In this document: positions 25,881 to 35,392 of the stretch, in pieces | How the letters are laid out: the number at the start of each line of letters is the position of its first letter | Position numbering within the stretch: position 1 is the stretch's first letter | DNA from: Posidoniimonas corsicana | GTDB taxonomy: Bacteria; Planctomycetota; Planctomycetia; Pirellulales; Lacipirellulaceae | Direction of reading: 5' to 3' | NCBI RefSeq assembly: GCF_007859765.1 | Contig: NZ_SIHJ01000001.1 | Coordinates: 310,767 to 374,766, forward strand | Length of the DNA stretch: 64,000 nt | Program-made: the position numbers and the translations under genes | The notes under the pieces: generated by a model | Seen by the model: the letters and a program-made list of their open reading frames with translations, nothing else | Told to the model about the DNA's origin: nothing | Database searches by the model: none

Positions 25881-26485
25881 CATTGCGAGTCAACAGAATT
25901 CTTGCATGAGCATCCGACCTAACTTGCCCGCCAGCGAGCGTCTTCTACTTTGCACTCGCTCAATGAATGGCCTTCGGGGCGAATGCTTTCCGATTTCAAG
26001 CCAAAGAGGGAATCCCACGGTTCGGCTTCGGAGGGCCGGACCGTGTGAAGCCGCAGCACGAAGCGGTAGAGCTTCTCGGCTCTCACCGGTTGGCTCGGCA
26101 TCTTCGAGCGGGTTCGCCGCCCGCTTCGATTGGCGGAAACGCGGAGCAACCGTCAGGGGGCTCACGCCCACGGTTCAGACTATCGCCTATTTGAGTACTG
26201 TTCCGGCAAAATGCGATCAATCGCTCCGACGACTCCCAGCGACGGAACTCGCCCTCAGCGAGTGAGAACGCGTTCGCATCAGACTGGGACAGCTGGATGA
26301 TCGTCTCGACCGGATTGGGCGCCAGTCACCGTAGTCCTCGCTGTGTATCAACAGTCGCTACTCGCTGCGGGCGCGATCGAAAAGCCCCCAACTCACTTTG
26401 TTGTGGGGCGTGGACGTGAGGCCTTTTCGGAGTCGACAGGGAAGAGGGGGATTTGCAGGGTAGGCGCGAGGCCGTCAGGCGGCGT
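25881..26485. other. Intergenic stretch with repeat-like sequence, no gene supported
   Basis: Long open frames exist on both strands at 25906-26265, but the products are Arg/Ser/Gly-rich with no domain. The segment 25960-26180 includes GGGGGCTCACGCCCACGG and an AAGCGG/CCGCTT-rich part, wording I associate with dispersed intergenic repeats of Pirellulales, from memory only. A search of the complete genome for further copies would settle it. Confidence 0.3.
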
Positions 26486-27244
26486 TTAGAGCTTCAACGC
26501 CCGCTGGCGGTAGTGCTCGTCCATGCGATTGGCGATACGGCTAACGTTCTCCTCACTCAAGTACGTGGGGCCGCCCAGTGCCGCGGCGCCGACGAAGATG
26601 CTGGCTGCCTTCTCGGCCATCAGCATCGCCGCCTTCACCGCACCCGCGGTGCGGCCGAGAGTGATCAAGCCGTGATTCTGCAACAGGATCACCCGTGGAG
26701 GCGCCCCGTTTCTCTGCATGAATCGTGATGTCTGATCTCTGATTGCCCGCGCGAGCACTACGCCCGGGTCGGTGTAGGGCACCAGCACGGAGGAAGCGCC
26801 GCAGCACACGATCTGGTCGGGGAACAGGCTCTTCGCCGCGAACTCTCCGGCCATCGGGGAGCACAGAATCTGGTTGACCGCCACGCTGTGCGCGTGTCCG
26901 GCGAACTCGATCCCCGGGAGCGACAGCAGAAAAGCGTGGAACAGCGTCTCGACCGATGGCTTCTTCGCGGCGGCGTCGACTCGGCTGGCTAGGAGGCGTT
27001 CCTCAATCTCCTGATCGGAGAGTCCGTCCGCGTCCAGCATCGGCAGCAGAGAAGAGAACTGGCACGCCACCACGTCCTCTTCGCTGAGCGTCTGCAGACA
27101 GCTTCCGCTGGCCTTTACTAGGAAGGTGTGATCGTTGAGCTTCGCCGAAGTGTTCCCCTCGCCCAGTATGGCTAGCTGGCGGTGTTCTTCGCCTATAAAG
27201 TGTGATAGTTCGAGGATTGCCTCTAGCGTCTCCTGATGGTCCAT
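26486..27244 (-). CDS. Class II aldolase/adducin family protein, fuculose-phosphate-aldolase-like, 252 aa
   Basis: The fold signature is complete: ILGEGNTSAKLND near residue 27 (phosphate-binding loop), VKASGSCL, a catalytic-type Glu99 in KPSVETLFH, zinc ligands His117 and His119 in FAGHAHSVAV, and His191 in LLQNHGLITLG. Spacing is like that of FucA, although the protein is about 35 residues longer. Class II aldolases of this family split L-fuculose- or L-rhamnulose-1-phosphate into DHAP and lactaldehyde. It lies outside the left arm of the PEP-CTERM array; the FucI and FucP genes are outside the right arm, so a shared fucose pathway is plausible but not proven. Confidence 0.8.
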   Translation of the reverse strand: MDHQETLEAILELSHFIGEEHRQLAILGEGNTSAKLNDHTFLVKASGSCLQTLSEEDVVACQFSSLLPMLDADGLSDQEIEERLLASRVDAAAKKPSVETLFHAFLLSLPGIEFAGHAHSVAVNQILCSPMAGEFAAKSLFPDQIVCCGASSVLVPYTDPGVVLARAIRDQTSRFMQRNGAPPRVILLQNHGLITLGRTAGAVKAAMLMAEKAASIFVGAAALGGPTYLSEENVSRIANRMDEHYRQRALKL

Positions 27245-27389
27245 ACAGGCTTATCGATGCTCGGGTGGCTGGAATGAGTGGCGGTGTACGCCGACCGCCA
27301 GGATCCTCTCGTAGGCGGGAACGTTCGCGTGTCGGTCCTCGGCCCTAAGCGTAACCGCACCGCCTACGCTGTGCTACTCTGCAGATGCG

Positions 27390-30300
27390 TCAGCCACATT
27401 GTTGCTGGTGCGAAGTAGCGGAACGAGTCGAACCCATGATCCACGCAATTACAGACGCAGCGAGCACCGCTGAGAGGGGTTCAGGAACCGCATTACTCGC
27501 GCCGCTTGCATCGCCAGCGTATCCGAAATGCGATCTCCAAACGGCGTAGTCCTTCGTGTCGACAAACCCATCCCCGTTGGCGTCCGCGGAGGTGTACTGT
27601 GGGACGGCGTTTCCTCTGACATCCCGCCAGACCGTGTAGTCGGCGGCATCGATCTGCCCATCTCCGTTAAAGTCACCGGTCATCAGGAACTCGGAAAGCA
27701 CGACGGCGCCTTCTACGTAGTTGTACGAAACGATTACAGAGCCCTCTCCTCCTTCGGTCCCGATGCGATCACCAGCATCGGCGTTTTCGAAGCTGCCGCT
27801 AAGTGACTCGGCAGTGAGTATGGTGAAAGAACCATCTGGCGGCGGCAGGAACAGGGCGCCGTCGGACTCAAGCAGCGAAACGCTGAGACTGCCCCCGAGC
27901 GTTGCCGCTCCGGCCGCGAGTTCATCGTGTTCTATCCCTGCAGAAAGCCCGCCGAGTTCAACCGCCAGCGTCGATCCGGTTTGGAACTCAATTTCACCAA
28001 GCGTCAGGCTGCCGACGCTGGCGCCAGGAGCGACGATGCCGCCAGCCTCAACGACCACGGCGGCGTCGACCGCACCGTTTCCGGAAAGCGAACCACCACC
28101 AACCACGGCATAGTTCTCACCTCCAGTGTGTGTTCCATTAACCTGAAGGACACCCGCCTGGACGGTTGTCGATCCCGAGTAAGTGTTGTGCCCAGACAGG
28201 GCCTGTGTTCCACTGCCGGACTTCACCAGGCTGACCGCTCCCTGGATGCTTCCTGTAAACGAAGCCAACCCAGTCTGGCTATCGACAATTAAGGAGCTCG
28301 GCTCGCTGGCGTTCGGGTTTGACGCCAGAATGCTCCCCGGACCGAAGATCTGGCCAGTCCTCGTCGTCAGGCTGTTGTCGTCGGTCCGCGCGTTGATATC
28401 CATGGCTCCGTACAAAAACACGACGCCCGGGGTGTTGACGGCTTTGTCCCCGATCGCCGAAAGAACCGCACCGGAGCTCACGGTCAGGTTTCCGTTGACG
28501 ACGTTCGACCGAGCCACGACGGCGCCTTCGGCCACAGTAAACGAGCCAGTAAATGTGCTCGCCTTCTCGATACTGAGCGTGCCAGGCCCGCGCTTGGTGA
28601 AGTTGCCGGCCCCCTGAATTCCGCCAATCAGAAGCTGATGGCCGGGCACTCCTACGCCGATCGACGCGTTCCCATCCAGGAAGATTGTGCTCTCGTCACT
28701 GACACTGGAGCTCCCAAACCGTGTGCCATTGCTAGCCTGACCATCGGAGTACAGTGCGCCGCGGCCGTCTACTCCGTGGCCGCTAATGGTGAGCTTCTCG
28801 TTCGCAACCCGGATGCCGGGCTGGATCTCCAGGCTGCCCCCGGCCTCTACAATCGATGCGTTGGCTTCAAGCGATCCGTCGGCGGCGGCGCCATTGTTGC
28901 CAAGCCCAAGAGCGTCGGTCAGAACGACGTGAGTGCCACTGAGCACAACTGAGACGCCGTCGTAGGAGTTTTTCTTGCCGTTCGTAATCACCGGCGCACG
29001 CGAGCTGCCCGTGTTGTTTGTGGCTAGGTTGCCTAGCACCGCCGTCTGGTTGGTGTTGTTAACGAATACGGAGTCGATGAAGTCACCCGGGTCGCCGTCT
29101 TCGGGTCCGCTTGGGTGGGAGGTGTCCCGCCAGTTGTTGAAGAAGGTTTGACCAATTCGGACGAGCGAGTCGGCGGGGAGCGCGCCCGCAGGAAGGTCAC
29201 TGTCGATCGTCACATTGAACCGCTGGCCGTTGAGGTAGGCGGCGGCCCAGTCCACCCCGACCGGCGCCTCTCCCACCAGCTCCAGCTCGATTGTCGTGTC
29301 CCGGGCGTGGTTCTGGGGGATGTGTATTGCGGGGCCGTTCACGATGTCAGCCTTCGCGTTTGTAACCGTGGTGAGCGAACCGAGGCCGAAGGCCGTCTCC
29401 GTGCCGTAGGCCTCGACGTTGTTAAGCGTAATGCCCAGGCCGTTGTCCAGGTCCGTGAAGCCCAAGGCGGTAGCGAAGCCGGTGCGCATGTTGGTTACCA
29501 CCACGTTCTCTGCCGTGAATCCAACCGTGGGTACGCCGTTGATCGATCCATACAATCGCACCCCGCCCTCGTTGGCGGAGATCATGATGTCGTCGGGGAT
29601 CTCATTCCCGTGAGAGGTGAACCCGTACTCCTGGTACTTGGGGTGGTTGATCACGTTGCTGGAGGGGACCAGCTCGCCGGTGACCGTGCTGTTGGTGAGC
29701 GTGGTGTTCCTGGACTTCTGGACAAAAAAGCCGTGACCGTAGGTCTTGACATCCAGTTGCATGTCGTCAACGACCGCGTTGGTAGCTTCAAACACGTTGA
29801 ACGCCGAGGTCTTGTTGTGGCCCACCCAGGGTAGGCCAACCACCCCCTCCGGCTCGCCCGGGACCTGCCCGGGCGGCTCACCCTGGGGAAACTGCCGGGC
29901 GCCCTTTCCAAACGCGTCGCCCAGGCCGTAGGGCGACGAACCGCGAGAGAGCACGTTCGCGCCCTGCACTCTGTTGTCCACGCCGGTCAGTTGCACGTAG
30001 ACCGCCGCCCAATCGGCGTAGCGCTGCGCGCCAGGGTCCGTGTCCAGATCCAAGTCGTACCCGGTGAGGCTGAGGTCGTTTACGGTGTTGCCGGCGCCGC
30101 TGATCTTCACCACCCGCACGCCGCTGTCGTGCCCAAGGGCTCGACCAAACCCGTCGAGCTTGCGGGTGTCGAGCTTGAGGTTGGCGCCGGTCAGATTGTA
30201 CGTGTTGTTGTTGCCCCCTAGCTCCAGGAAGATTGGCTGAGAACTCGTGGGATTGGCGATATGATCGCCGTTGATCCAGTAGTCGCCTGGCGCAAGGGTG

Positions 30301-30440
30301 ATGGTCGCGTTGTTGACAGTCGTCGACAGCGACCGTAGCGTCGCAAGATTGTTGGCAAAGTACTGCCCTCTGGCAGGCCTGCTACAGACCGATGCGCCGA
30401 CGGCCACGCATACTACCGCGAACTTGAATCCAAGCGTCAT
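27390..30440 (-). CDS. Secreted beta-helix/PATR-repeat protein with dockerin-like motifs and PEP-CTERM tail, 1016 aa
   Basis: ATG 30440 has GGAAGG eight bases upstream and starts a signal peptide (MTLGFKFAVVCVAVGASVCS). Residues ~20-560 look like a right-handed beta-helix rich in Asn and NT/ITN turns (TTLTNSTVTGELV, NVVVTNMRTGFATALG). Then come passenger-type repeats (GPGTLSIEKASTFTGSFTVAEGAV; GSGTQALSGHNTYSGSTT). Near the end are two dockerin-like calcium loops (FNGDGQIDAADYTVWRD, ANGDGFVDTKDYAVWRS) and a VPEP motif with a hydrophobic helix, the exosortase sorting signal. It is a surface or exported protein; binding to or cleavage of polysaccharide is possible but no catalytic motif is recognised. 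A close paralogue is at 47851-50925 on the other strand. Confidence 0.8.
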   Translation of the reverse strand: MTLGFKFAVVCVAVGASVCSRPARGQYFANNLATLRSLSTTVNNATITLAPGDYWINGDHIANPTSSQPIFLELGGNNNTYNLTGANLKLDTRKLDGFGRALGHDSGVRVVKISGAGNTVNDLSLTGYDLDLDTDPGAQRYADWAAVYVQLTGVDNRVQGANVLSRGSSPYGLGDAFGKGARQFPQGEPPGQVPGEPEGVVGLPWVGHNKTSAFNVFEATNAVVDDMQLDVKTYGHGFFVQKSRNTTLTNSTVTGELVPSSNVINHPKYQEYGFTSHGNEIPDDIMISANEGGVRLYGSINGVPTVGFTAENVVVTNMRTGFATALGFTDLDNGLGITLNNVEAYGTETAFGLGSLTTVTNAKADIVNGPAIHIPQNHARDTTIELELVGEAPVGVDWAAAYLNGQRFNVTIDSDLPAGALPADSLVRIGQTFFNNWRDTSHPSGPEDGDPGDFIDSVFVNNTNQTAVLGNLATNNTGSSRAPVITNGKKNSYDGVSVVLSGTHVVLTDALGLGNNGAAADGSLEANASIVEAGGSLEIQPGIRVANEKLTISGHGVDGRGALYSDGQASNGTRFGSSSVSDESTIFLDGNASIGVGVPGHQLLIGGIQGAGNFTKRGPGTLSIEKASTFTGSFTVAEGAVVARSNVVNGNLTVSSGAVLSAIGDKAVNTPGVVFLYGAMDINARTDDNSLTTRTGQIFGPGSILASNPNASEPSSLIVDSQTGLASFTGSIQGAVSLVKSGSGTQALSGHNTYSGSTTVQAGVLQVNGTHTGGENYAVVGGGSLSGNGAVDAAVVVEAGGIVAPGASVGSLTLGEIEFQTGSTLAVELGGLSAGIEHDELAAGAATLGGSLSVSLLESDGALFLPPPDGSFTILTAESLSGSFENADAGDRIGTEGGEGSVIVSYNYVEGAVVLSEFLMTGDFNGDGQIDAADYTVWRDVRGNAVPQYTSADANGDGFVDTKDYAVWRSHFGYAGDASGASNAVPEPLSAVLAASVIAWIMGSTRSATSHQQQCG

Positions 30441-30491
30441 GAGATTTGCCTTCCACTGTTCCGCCCGCAATGAGTCGGCGCCCTTGCACTT

Positions 30492-30530
30492 AGAGAAAAC
30501 AGCCCATCCCCCTGCCCCAGGGGATGGGCT
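30492..30530 (-). terminator. Intrinsic terminator after the PEP-CTERM gene at 30563-31603
   Basis: On the minus strand AGCCCATCCCC pairs perfectly with GGGGATGGGCT around an 8-base loop (arms 30520-30530 and 30501-30511), followed by TGTTTTCTC. It sits 33 bases after the stop of the leftward gene. The loop and stem closely resemble a terminator at 47721-47757. Confidence 0.75.
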
Positions 30531-30562
30531 GCACCCGAGAATGCTTCGTTGACCGGGCTGAC

Positions 30563-31603
30563 TCAGACGCGGCGACGAGGCCCGGTGGCCAATGCCGCCA
30601 TGACCAGGATCATTGTCGAAGCCGGTTCGGGGACGCCGTAAGTCGCGGTCAGCAGTCCGTTGGCGCCGCTGTTGTCGATGCTGAAGTTCCAGCCTGACGC
30701 GGTGACATCAGACAATGCTAGGCCCCCGTCGACGATGTCGGTGTTCTCGATCTCCATCAGCGTCCACGTACCCGCGAACGGAGCGACTCCGTCAAAGCTC
30801 AGGTCTAGCAGCGAGCCGGATTTGAACTCTCCTACTACGCCGCCCGCGTCATCAAAGTCGTCAATGAAGATCGGCGTTACGCCCCCCGCGTCAATCGCAG
30901 CCTTGAGCATGCCGTGCTGAATCCACGAGCCGTCGCCGCTGCCGCTTGGGCCGATGCTGATCCCAGTCGGCGTGGAACCCACCACACTGAACACCCCCGT
31001 CGGGCCGATATGGACGCCTGCTCGTGTTTGCAGCGAGCCGCCGGAGATCTCAAACAGGCCCGAGCCGGTGGTGTCTCCGACCTCAAGCGATGGACGGCCG
31101 CCTGGGTTGTCCGACTCGATCTTCGAATTGGAGCCGCGGTAGATATCAAGCGAGCCGCCTGTCAGGTTGTAGGCGCCGTCGGGCGCGCCGCCTACGCCGA
31201 CCCGAAGCCCGTGGCCGATGCGATACTCGCCGCCTGACTGGTTCACCATGCCTGCGCTGGAGTCGCCCAGGAAGTTGAAGATGTTGGCGCCGCTCCGTTG
31301 GTCATCGTGCGATCCGCCGATGATGTTCATCGTCGCGCCGCCCTTAATGAACGTGCGGCCTGAGGTGCTATCCACTGAACGCTCGACGGTGAACGCACCG
31401 TTGATGTCTTGCGTGCTATTGTCAGCGCCGCTGGGCGATAGGTTGTCGTCCCAGTTGGCGGCCGTGGAGTACTCGTTGTCCGCGCCCCCGCCGGTCCAGA
31501 CGGCGGCCCACGTGGTTGAGTGGACCGCCGCGGCGCATACGGCGGCAGCAGTAATCGCGACAGTTCGCCGCAGGGCAAAGGGTCTGAGTAGATTGGACTT
31601 CAT
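30563..31603 (-). CDS. PEP-CTERM autotransporter-strand-like protein, 346 aa
   Basis: A basic start and hydrophobic stretch (RRTVAITAAAVCAAAVHSTTWA) form a signal peptide. The mature protein begins VWTGGGADNEYSTAANWDDN, a common opening of secreted planctomycete beta-helix proteins, and carries Gly/Ser-rich repeats (VNQSGGEYRIGHGLRVG, YNLTGGSLDIYRG, FEISGGSLQTRAGVHIG). A conserved stretch GGVTPIFIDDFDDAGG matches the neighbouring 459-aa protein. It ends VPEPASTMILVMAALATGPRRRV, a textbook PEP-CTERM signal. Unlike its neighbours it lacks a dockerin-like motif. It probably follows the gene to its right in a transcript ending at the terminator at 30492-30530. Function is unknown. Confidence 0.8.
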   Translation of the reverse strand: MKSNLLRPFALRRTVAITAAAVCAAAVHSTTWAAVWTGGGADNEYSTAANWDDNLSPSGADNSTQDINGAFTVERSVDSTSGRTFIKGGATMNIIGGSHDDQRSGANIFNFLGDSSAGMVNQSGGEYRIGHGLRVGVGGAPDGAYNLTGGSLDIYRGSNSKIESDNPGGRPSLEVGDTTGSGLFEISGGSLQTRAGVHIGPTGVFSVVGSTPTGISIGPSGSGDGSWIQHGMLKAAIDAGGVTPIFIDDFDDAGGVVGEFKSGSLLDLSFDGVAPFAGTWTLMEIENTDIVDGGLALSDVTASGWNFSIDNSGANGLLTATYGVPEPASTMILVMAALATGPRRRV

Positions 31604-31811
31604 TAGATCAACAGCTCCAGCTCAAAGATGCGCGACCGGCTCAACAGCCTCTGGTCAAGACAAGAAAAACGATAAGTTCATCAAGCAGCAACGGAAACGG
31701 CGCGGACTAACGATTCCTTGTTCGACCTCGCCATAGCTCGCCATGGGCGCCTGGCTAGATCGGGCAAGTGCCGAAACACCCGGTGCAGAGCATTGCCTCC
31801 GCCCCTGCTCC

Positions 31812-33191
31812 TTACCACTGACGGCGGCGTTGTCCCATCAATGCGACGCCCGCTGCAAGAAGAAGCGTGGATGCGGGCTCCGGCGCCGCGGAAGCGGCGG
31901 ACGGCGCCGTCGAGGCGCCGTAGTTGGCGCGCCACAGGTTGTAGTCGGCCGCGACCACATTGCCGGATGGGTCGCCGGTGCCGTTGCCATTTAGCGCCGA
32001 TTCGTTCAGCCCCAGGTTGTCGCGGAAGACGGTGTAGTCCGCGGCGTCGACCACGCCATCGCTGTTATAGTCTCCCGGCAGACCTCCGCCTTCGCCAGGC
32101 AGACGGACCTGAAGGAGGTTTCCTAGAACCTGCATCTCCCAGCCCGCGCCGATTGCCGTGGGGGTCAACGACAAGCCGTTCTCGACAAGCGTTCCGTCCC
32201 ACTGCATGACGGTGTGCCAGACGTTCTGTAGCGCGCCGCCAAGGTCGTAGGGGTCGAGGAGCGATCCGCTCGCAAATCTGACGTCCCCCTGACCGTCGTC
32301 GTCAACGTCATCGATAAGGATCGGCGTGATGCCTCCGGCGTCGACGCCGGCGCGGAGCGTGCCGCCGGCGTATTGCAGCCAGCCTCCGTCGAGGCTGCCG
32401 TTGCTGCCAATGCCGATCTGGCTCGCCGCGGACCCTTGCACGTCAATGGTTCCATATTTGCCGATGGCGATGTGCGCCCGTGTCGAGAATGCGCCGCCCG
32501 AAATGTTGAACACGCCCGTGGTGCTATTGAGTGGGTCGGAGTCACCGTCGTCGGCGCCTAGTTCGAACGACGGCCGTCCGTAGGCGGTGATATCCTCAGG
32601 CGTCATGATCGCGGAGTTGCCGCCACGGAAGATCACGAACTCACCGCCGCTCAGGTTGATCTCCCCATGCCCATTCACCCCACTTCCGAGGAACACACGG
32701 TGGCCAACGTTCACCTGCCCGCCGCTGATGTTGAGCGTGCCGTCCTGGGCGCGTCCGATAGTGGTAACAATCCCCGCCCCGGACCGGCCGGCGTTGAGGA
32801 TGCCGCCGGACACGTTGAGCGTGCCACTGCCGCTTCCGGCGCCTGGCGCACCGAGAAAGAACCGCTGGATGACCACCGGCGCGTCAGCCGCCCCGGCGAG
32901 CGCCAGCGACGTTTGGTCATCAAAGTCGACCGCTCCGCCGTTCCGAACCGCCACGTCGAATGTCGCCGCCGGCAGCGTGTCTGTTTCTGGGATAAAGTGG
33001 GGCGCTACAGAGTTGTGATTGGCGTTGGTAGTCTCATCGAACCAGTTAACTGGGTCTTCCCACTTGGAGGTGGTGGAAGCTTCGTCTTGCTCGGCGTCCC
33101 AGCGGAACAGAAAGTTTTGCGCGTGCACCGGAAGGCAACTCGTCAAGACCAGAGTCGAAGCGGCGAACACGGGGGCAAGAGCAAGTCTCAT
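31812..33191 (-). CDS. Dockerin-like PEP-CTERM beta-repeat protein, 459 aa
   Basis: The N-terminus is a signal peptide (MRLALAPVFAASTLVLTSCL, cleavage after VHA). The body has repeated strands with the wording TLNVSGGILNAGRSG, TLNISGGQVNVGHRVFLG and INLSGGEFVIFRGGNSA. The segment GGITPILIDDVDDDGQGD and the following FASGSLLD closely match the protein downstream, so the two are paralogues. Near the end are two calcium-loop-like motifs (DYNSDGVVDAADYTVFRDN; VVAADYNLWRANYG) and the tail PEPASTLLLAAGVALMGQRRRQW. AGGA precedes the ATG. It is exported and probably processed by an exosortase; its partner or substrate is unknown. Confidence 0.8.
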   Translation of the reverse strand: MRLALAPVFAASTLVLTSCLPVHAQNFLFRWDAEQDEASTTSKWEDPVNWFDETTNANHNSVAPHFIPETDTLPAATFDVAVRNGGAVDFDDQTSLALAGAADAPVVIQRFFLGAPGAGSGSGTLNVSGGILNAGRSGAGIVTTIGRAQDGTLNISGGQVNVGHRVFLGSGVNGHGEINLSGGEFVIFRGGNSAIMTPEDITAYGRPSFELGADDGDSDPLNSTTGVFNISGGAFSTRAHIAIGKYGTIDVQGSAASQIGIGSNGSLDGGWLQYAGGTLRAGVDAGGITPILIDDVDDDGQGDVRFASGSLLDPYDLGGALQNVWHTVMQWDGTLVENGLSLTPTAIGAGWEMQVLGNLLQVRLPGEGGGLPGDYNSDGVVDAADYTVFRDNLGLNESALNGNGTGDPSGNVVAADYNLWRANYGASTAPSAASAAPEPASTLLLAAGVALMGQRRRQW

Positions 33192-33311
33192 TGAAGCGGT
33201 CCTAAGAAGATTGGTGATCAGATTTCGACGGACGCCACTCGGTCCGCGGTACGAGGAGGAGCCGTAGGAGCGGTAACTTGATGAGTTTGATCCGAGGCAC
33301 CGCCCTCGATA

Positions 33312-34325
33312 TCAATCGGCGGCTATCGTCTCTCCGGTGGCACGGGTTGACATTCCCTGGTAGAGGTCGAAGTCAATTCCCTCGACCAGGAACTCGACGT
33401 GCCCATCGGCGAACAGCATATTGCAGCCGCCGGTGTGCTCGCTGCCGAACGGGACTTCGTTGTCAGTCGCGCGAGACAGGCACTCGATCTGGTAATTGAT
33501 TGGGTTGATGGTTCCGCGCAGCGACCGCCCATAGCTGGTGTTTGAAGGGTCGGGCTTGCCTGAGCCGCCCTGGTACCAGCTTGGCTGGCCCCCGGTGCAC
33601 GTCCCGTATCCCGGCGCGCTTGAGACATTGCCGTGGTAGCTTTCGCCGGCCAGGAAGGTCTTCGACGAGCCATCGGTGATCTCAGAGAACTTGGTGCTGC
33701 TGTTGACGTACAGGATGCCGTCATCCGCGACGGGGCCGTTAGGACCCAGGAGTGTGGTTGTGGCCGGGTCGATCGAGCCGAACCTCGAAGAGCCGCCGGC
33801 CTCGCTGTGCCCCCTTCCTCCGAAGCTGCCGTAGTAGTCTCTCCGGTAGCCGTAACCGTAGTTCTCTTGCCACTTGGTAAGGCTCGGGCACAGCAGCGCC
33901 GAGATGCGAGAGTTGGTAATGGCGTCGGCCTCAGCGTCGGTTAAGGACCGGAAGAAGTAGAGCCATCCGCCTTCGTAGTCGAAGTCGAAGCTCTGCTCCA
34001 GCACCCCCTCCTCGTAGTAGGGGAGGGTTAAATGGATGTGCGTCCAGCCGCGGCAGCCCTCCGACGGACAACCTTCCTTCATGTCGAGACTCATCCCGTC
34101 GGGGAAGTGCCTGCGAGCGGACTCGTAGTTGAGGTGGGCAAGCCCCATTTGCTTTAGGTTGTTAGTGCACTGCATCCGACGGGCAGCCTCGCGAGCGGAC
34201 TGAACAGCGGGAAGGAGCAGGGCGATTAGCACTCCGATAATCGCAATGACAACCAGCAACTCGACGAGGGTAAATCCAGGAGCTCTGATTGCGGACGAAC
34301 GGCTACTGGGGCTTGTAGTGACCAT
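33312..34325 (-). CDS. DUF1559 type II pseudopilin-like protein, 337 aa
   Basis: The prepilin motif is clear: [20 protein letters not shown], followed by [19 protein letters not shown] and [15 protein letters not shown], which define DUF1559. The C-terminus holds the planctomycete H-x9-DG signature ([17 protein letters not shown]). GGAG lies six bases before the ATG. Such proteins are exported, processed by prepilin peptidase at the G-F bond, and expanded to dozens of copies in these bacteria; their exact role is not known. Here it lies 26 bases after a regulatory-like lipoprotein gene, the same pairing as on the right arm at 42175-43794. Confidence 0.9.
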   Translation of the reverse strand: MVTTSPSSRSSAIRAPGFTLVELLVVIAIIGVLIALLLPAVQSAREAARRMQCTNNLKQMGLAHLNYESARRHFPDGMSLDMKEGCPSEGCRGWTHIHLTLPYYEEGVLEQSFDFDYEGGWLYFFRSLTDAEADAITNSRISALLCPSLTKWQENYGYGYRRDYYGSFGGRGHSEAGGSSRFGSIDPATTTLLGPNGPVADDGILYVNSSTKFSEITDGSSKTFLAGESYHGNVSSAPGYGTCTGGQPSWYQGGSGKPDPSNTSYGRSLRGTINPINYQIECLSRATDNEVPFGSEHTGGCNMLFADGHVEFLVEGIDFDLYQGMSTRATGETIAAD

Positions 34326-34351
34326 GCTTTTCTCCGTAGTGCGTATGGTTC

Positions 34352-34861
34352 TCAGCTCTTTGACTGAAGATTGAGATCGATTTCGGCGCCGCCGTCGCTA
34401 ACCTCCGCGGTCAAATCAGACGTGGTCCGATTCGAGTACTTCTGGGGCGCCAGCCATTTCACCTTTGCCGGACCAGACGGCGCCCGGGAACCGGATTGGA
34501 CGCCGCGCAGTTCATCCTCCATGCTCTTGTACGAGACTCCTTCGTCAGGAACGATCCGCGAAGTCACCGTCACGACATAGTTGCCCGGTTTGGCGCCGTC
34601 ACCCTTTTCGTAAGTAGAAAGCTGGTAGCGTCCCTCGCTGTCGATCTGGCCACTTGCTGGCCGTCCTGAGTCGGGGAAGAACTCTACCCGGCCGGTCGTG
34701 AGGGGCTCGCCGTCCATCGTCACGACGCCCGAAACTTCGACAAGCCCGTCGCGATTCGATCCGCAGCCAACTAGCGCCGAAGCGAGAAGCGCCACGCACG
34801 CAGCCTTCATCGCCGCACGTGGCTGAAGACGCGAATTGGTGACGCCGTTTAGCATCTTCAT
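34352..34861 (-). CDS. Carboxypeptidase-regulatory-like lipoprotein, 169 aa
   Basis: A short N-terminal segment ends in a lipobox ([11 protein letters not shown]), so the mature protein would be a lipoprotein. It then has a single Ig-like module with the family wording [46 protein letters not shown] and YVVTVTS. Met at 34861 or Met at 34810 could be the start; neither has a good Shine-Dalgarno. Planctomycetes encode many such proteins next to DUF1559 genes, as here. A homologous, broken copy lies at 42175-42757. Function is unknown; binding or scaffolding at the membrane is a guess. Confidence 0.75.
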   Translation of the reverse strand: MKMLNGVTNSRLQPRAAMKAACVALLASALVGCGSNRDGLVEVSGVVTMDGEPLTTGRVEFFPDSGRPASGQIDSEGRYQLSTYEKGDGAKPGNYVVTVTSRIVPDEGVSYKSMEDELRGVQSGSRAPSGPAKVKWLAPQKYSNRTTSDLTAEVSDGGAEIDLNLQSKS

Positions 34862-35392
34862 GAGGCAGTGATAATCCACCACAACTCCGAGAACGAAGTA
34901 TCGAGTAGGAAGCCAGAACAGTGCGATGGCGCGGAGTGTACGCCAAGCAGAGACGAGATCCGTTGAGCGACGGTGCCACATCGTCTTCCAAGGGGTTTCA
35001 CCTAATCGCGGCGTTTTTACGATGGATTTCCATCGAAATGCAGGAAAACGTCCGAAAGGCGGACGTAGATCCCGCAGAAAACCGCAGGATTTCGGCGACC
35101 CGCATGGTGGTTGCCAGATTCCCGATTGGGTCAGTCGTGCCTGGCTACTCCGTTGGATTGCTAGGAATCTTTCGTAAACCTCCCTCGGCGATGTGAATAG
35201 GTAGACGGAAGTGCTCGGTTAGCTCCACCGATCACGTCTAGTCCTTCGCTCATCAGCCGAAGCCCGATCGCGAACCATCCGATTGAAGTTGGATTGCTGG
35301 GCTGGGAGGTTGGCGTCTCGCGGTCTTCGACGCGGGGGGCCTCACCTATCTACTAGCAGATTGCAGTGTGAGTTGAAGCGCCATCGGCTGGC
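34862..35392. other. Divergent intergenic region between the left arm and the sulfatase operon
   Basis: No gene is recognised. The region should hold the promoters of the leftward lipoprotein-DUF1559 unit and the rightward sulfatase operon. I see no clear operator; CGTCCGAAAGGCGGACG at about 35048-35064 is a small hairpin. Confidence 0.4.

Noticed and set aside
25906-26265. Open frame of 119 codons on the plus strand
   Set aside because: Low-complexity Arg/Ser-rich product, matched by equally long antisense frames; more likely a repeat or noncoding.
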